A DNA stretch of 5,809 bases from NCBI GenBank assembly GCA_045658525.1, contig JAZOVD010000065.1:1-5809 (forward strand), given 5' to 3'. The DNA comes from SIG673 sp045658525 (lineage in GTDB: Bacteria > Bacillota > Clostridia > Oscillospirales > CAG-272). Positions 5,492 through 5,809 of this stretch are shown here, piece after piece; the stretch's first letter is position 1, and each line of letters starts with the position of its first letter. The notes under the pieces were generated by a model, which searched no databases, was not told the DNA's origin, and saw only the letters and a program-made list of their open reading frames with translations. The position numbers were made by a program, and so were the translations under genes.

Positions 5492-5764
5492 ATGTTCGGA
5501 AAATTATCGCATATCCTTTTCAAAACACTGATCGTTCTCGCTTTGATACTGATGACCTATTGCGCTTTTTCGGGGATCAAACCCATAAGCTGTGATATTG
5601 ACGAAAACGGCGGAAGTATAAGTATCGTAGGAAACGAGATACCGATAGAAAGCAGCGAGATAATAGACGCCTATAACGATGCAGAGGAACGAGCCTCAGA
5701 GCTGATACCGAAAAAGCTCCGAGTCGCGCTTAAACGCATCTCGGAGCTTTTGAAGCTTGGTTAA
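5492..5764 (+). CDS. Small single-span membrane protein of unknown function downstream of gpr
   Basis: A 90-residue protein I do not recognise. Residues 9-28 (LFKTLIVLALILMTYCAFSG) form one hydrophobic segment preceded by Lys4, His7 and Lys11, suggesting a membrane anchor with the C-terminus outside, or an uncleaved signal. Residues 30-60 are acidic and beta-prone (CDIDENGGSISIVGNEIPIE), and 61-90 form an amphipathic, Lys/Arg-rich helix (RASELIPKKLRVALKRISELLKL). It follows gpr by 22 bases with a strong ribosome binding site, so co-expression in the forespore is likely. In Bacillus the gene after gpr is spoIIP, which also begins with a membrane anchor, but this protein is far shorter and shows no SpoIIP amidase domain. 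The last third of the gene doubles as a terminator-like hairpin. It seems intact rather than a fragment, though that is not proven. Confidence 0.7.
   Translation: MFGKLSHILFKTLIVLALILMTYCAFSGIKPISCDIDENGGSISIVGNEIPIESSEIIDAYNDAEERASELIPKKLRVALKRISELLKLG
5712..5751 (+). terminator. Terminator-like hairpin inside the 3' end of the small membrane gene
   Basis: AAAAGCTCCGAG (5712-5723) and CTCGGAGCTTTT (5740-5751) are perfect 12-base complements around a 16-base loop that can add a GCG/CGC pairing. The right arm ends in TTTT, then GAAG, so it resembles an intrinsic terminator with a short tail. It lies entirely within codons, ending 13 bases before the end of the coding region. It probably ends or protects the gpr transcript. 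Confidence 0.55.
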
Positions 5765-5773
5765 TTTCGGCGC

Positions 5774-5809
5774 GTCATCCTGAGTGGAGAGCCACCGAGA
5801 TTCCGCCTT
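5774..5809 (+). repeat. Start of a probable dispersed intergenic repeat, cut by the window edge
   Basis: GTCATCCTGAG at 5774-5784 followed by a purine-rich GTGGAGAGCC stretch resembles the short repeats beginning GTCATCCTGAG that occur many times between genes in clostridial and other genomes. Only one partial copy is visible, so its family and length cannot be confirmed here. It starts ten bases after the stop codon of the small membrane gene. Confidence 0.4.

Overview
The window looks like chromosomal DNA of an endospore-forming member of the Clostridia. The evidence is a germination protease gene (gpr), a SigH-like sigma factor, a DUF4364 protein and a Gram-positive type lipoprotein, together with AT-rich spacers, strong AGGAGG-type ribosome binding sites and U-tailed hairpin terminators. 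Genes are visibly richer in G+C than the spacers. An uncultured gut-type clostridium is plausible, but genus and species cannot be read from the sequence.

Layout: 1-441 holds no credible gene; it is AT-rich and full of inverted repeats, ending in two back-to-back hairpins (285-320 and 323-350), the second being a good terminator for the minus-strand genes. 442-1392 is a minus-strand pair: a SigH-like sigma factor (847-1392), then a double zinc-ribbon protein (442-717), separated by 129 bases with a G+C-richer core of unknown role. The sigma gene has a full-consensus housekeeping promoter (1491-1519) and a leader hairpin. 1701-2261 (minus) is a DUF4364 winged-helix protein. 2360-4345 (minus) is a large oligopeptide-type ABC substrate-binding lipoprotein with its own promoter (4393-4421) and a terminator (2300-2329). 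4591-5469 (plus) is gpr, followed 22 bases later by a 90-residue single-span membrane protein (5492-5764) whose coding end contains a terminator-like hairpin. The last bases begin what looks like a dispersed intergenic repeat.

How the genes fit together: the window is a set of short independent units rather than one pathway. The substrate-binding protein stands alone, with no permease or ATPase in view. The sigma factor, zinc-ribbon protein and DUF4364 protein are probably regulatory. gpr and the small membrane gene form a probable two-gene unit divergent from the transporter gene; gpr acts when the dormant spore germinates. I see no phage, CRISPR, transposase, tRNA or rRNA. No clearly new system is demonstrable; the least explained items are the small membrane protein after gpr, the compact form of GPR, the sigma/zinc-ribbon spacer and the hairpin-rich left end.
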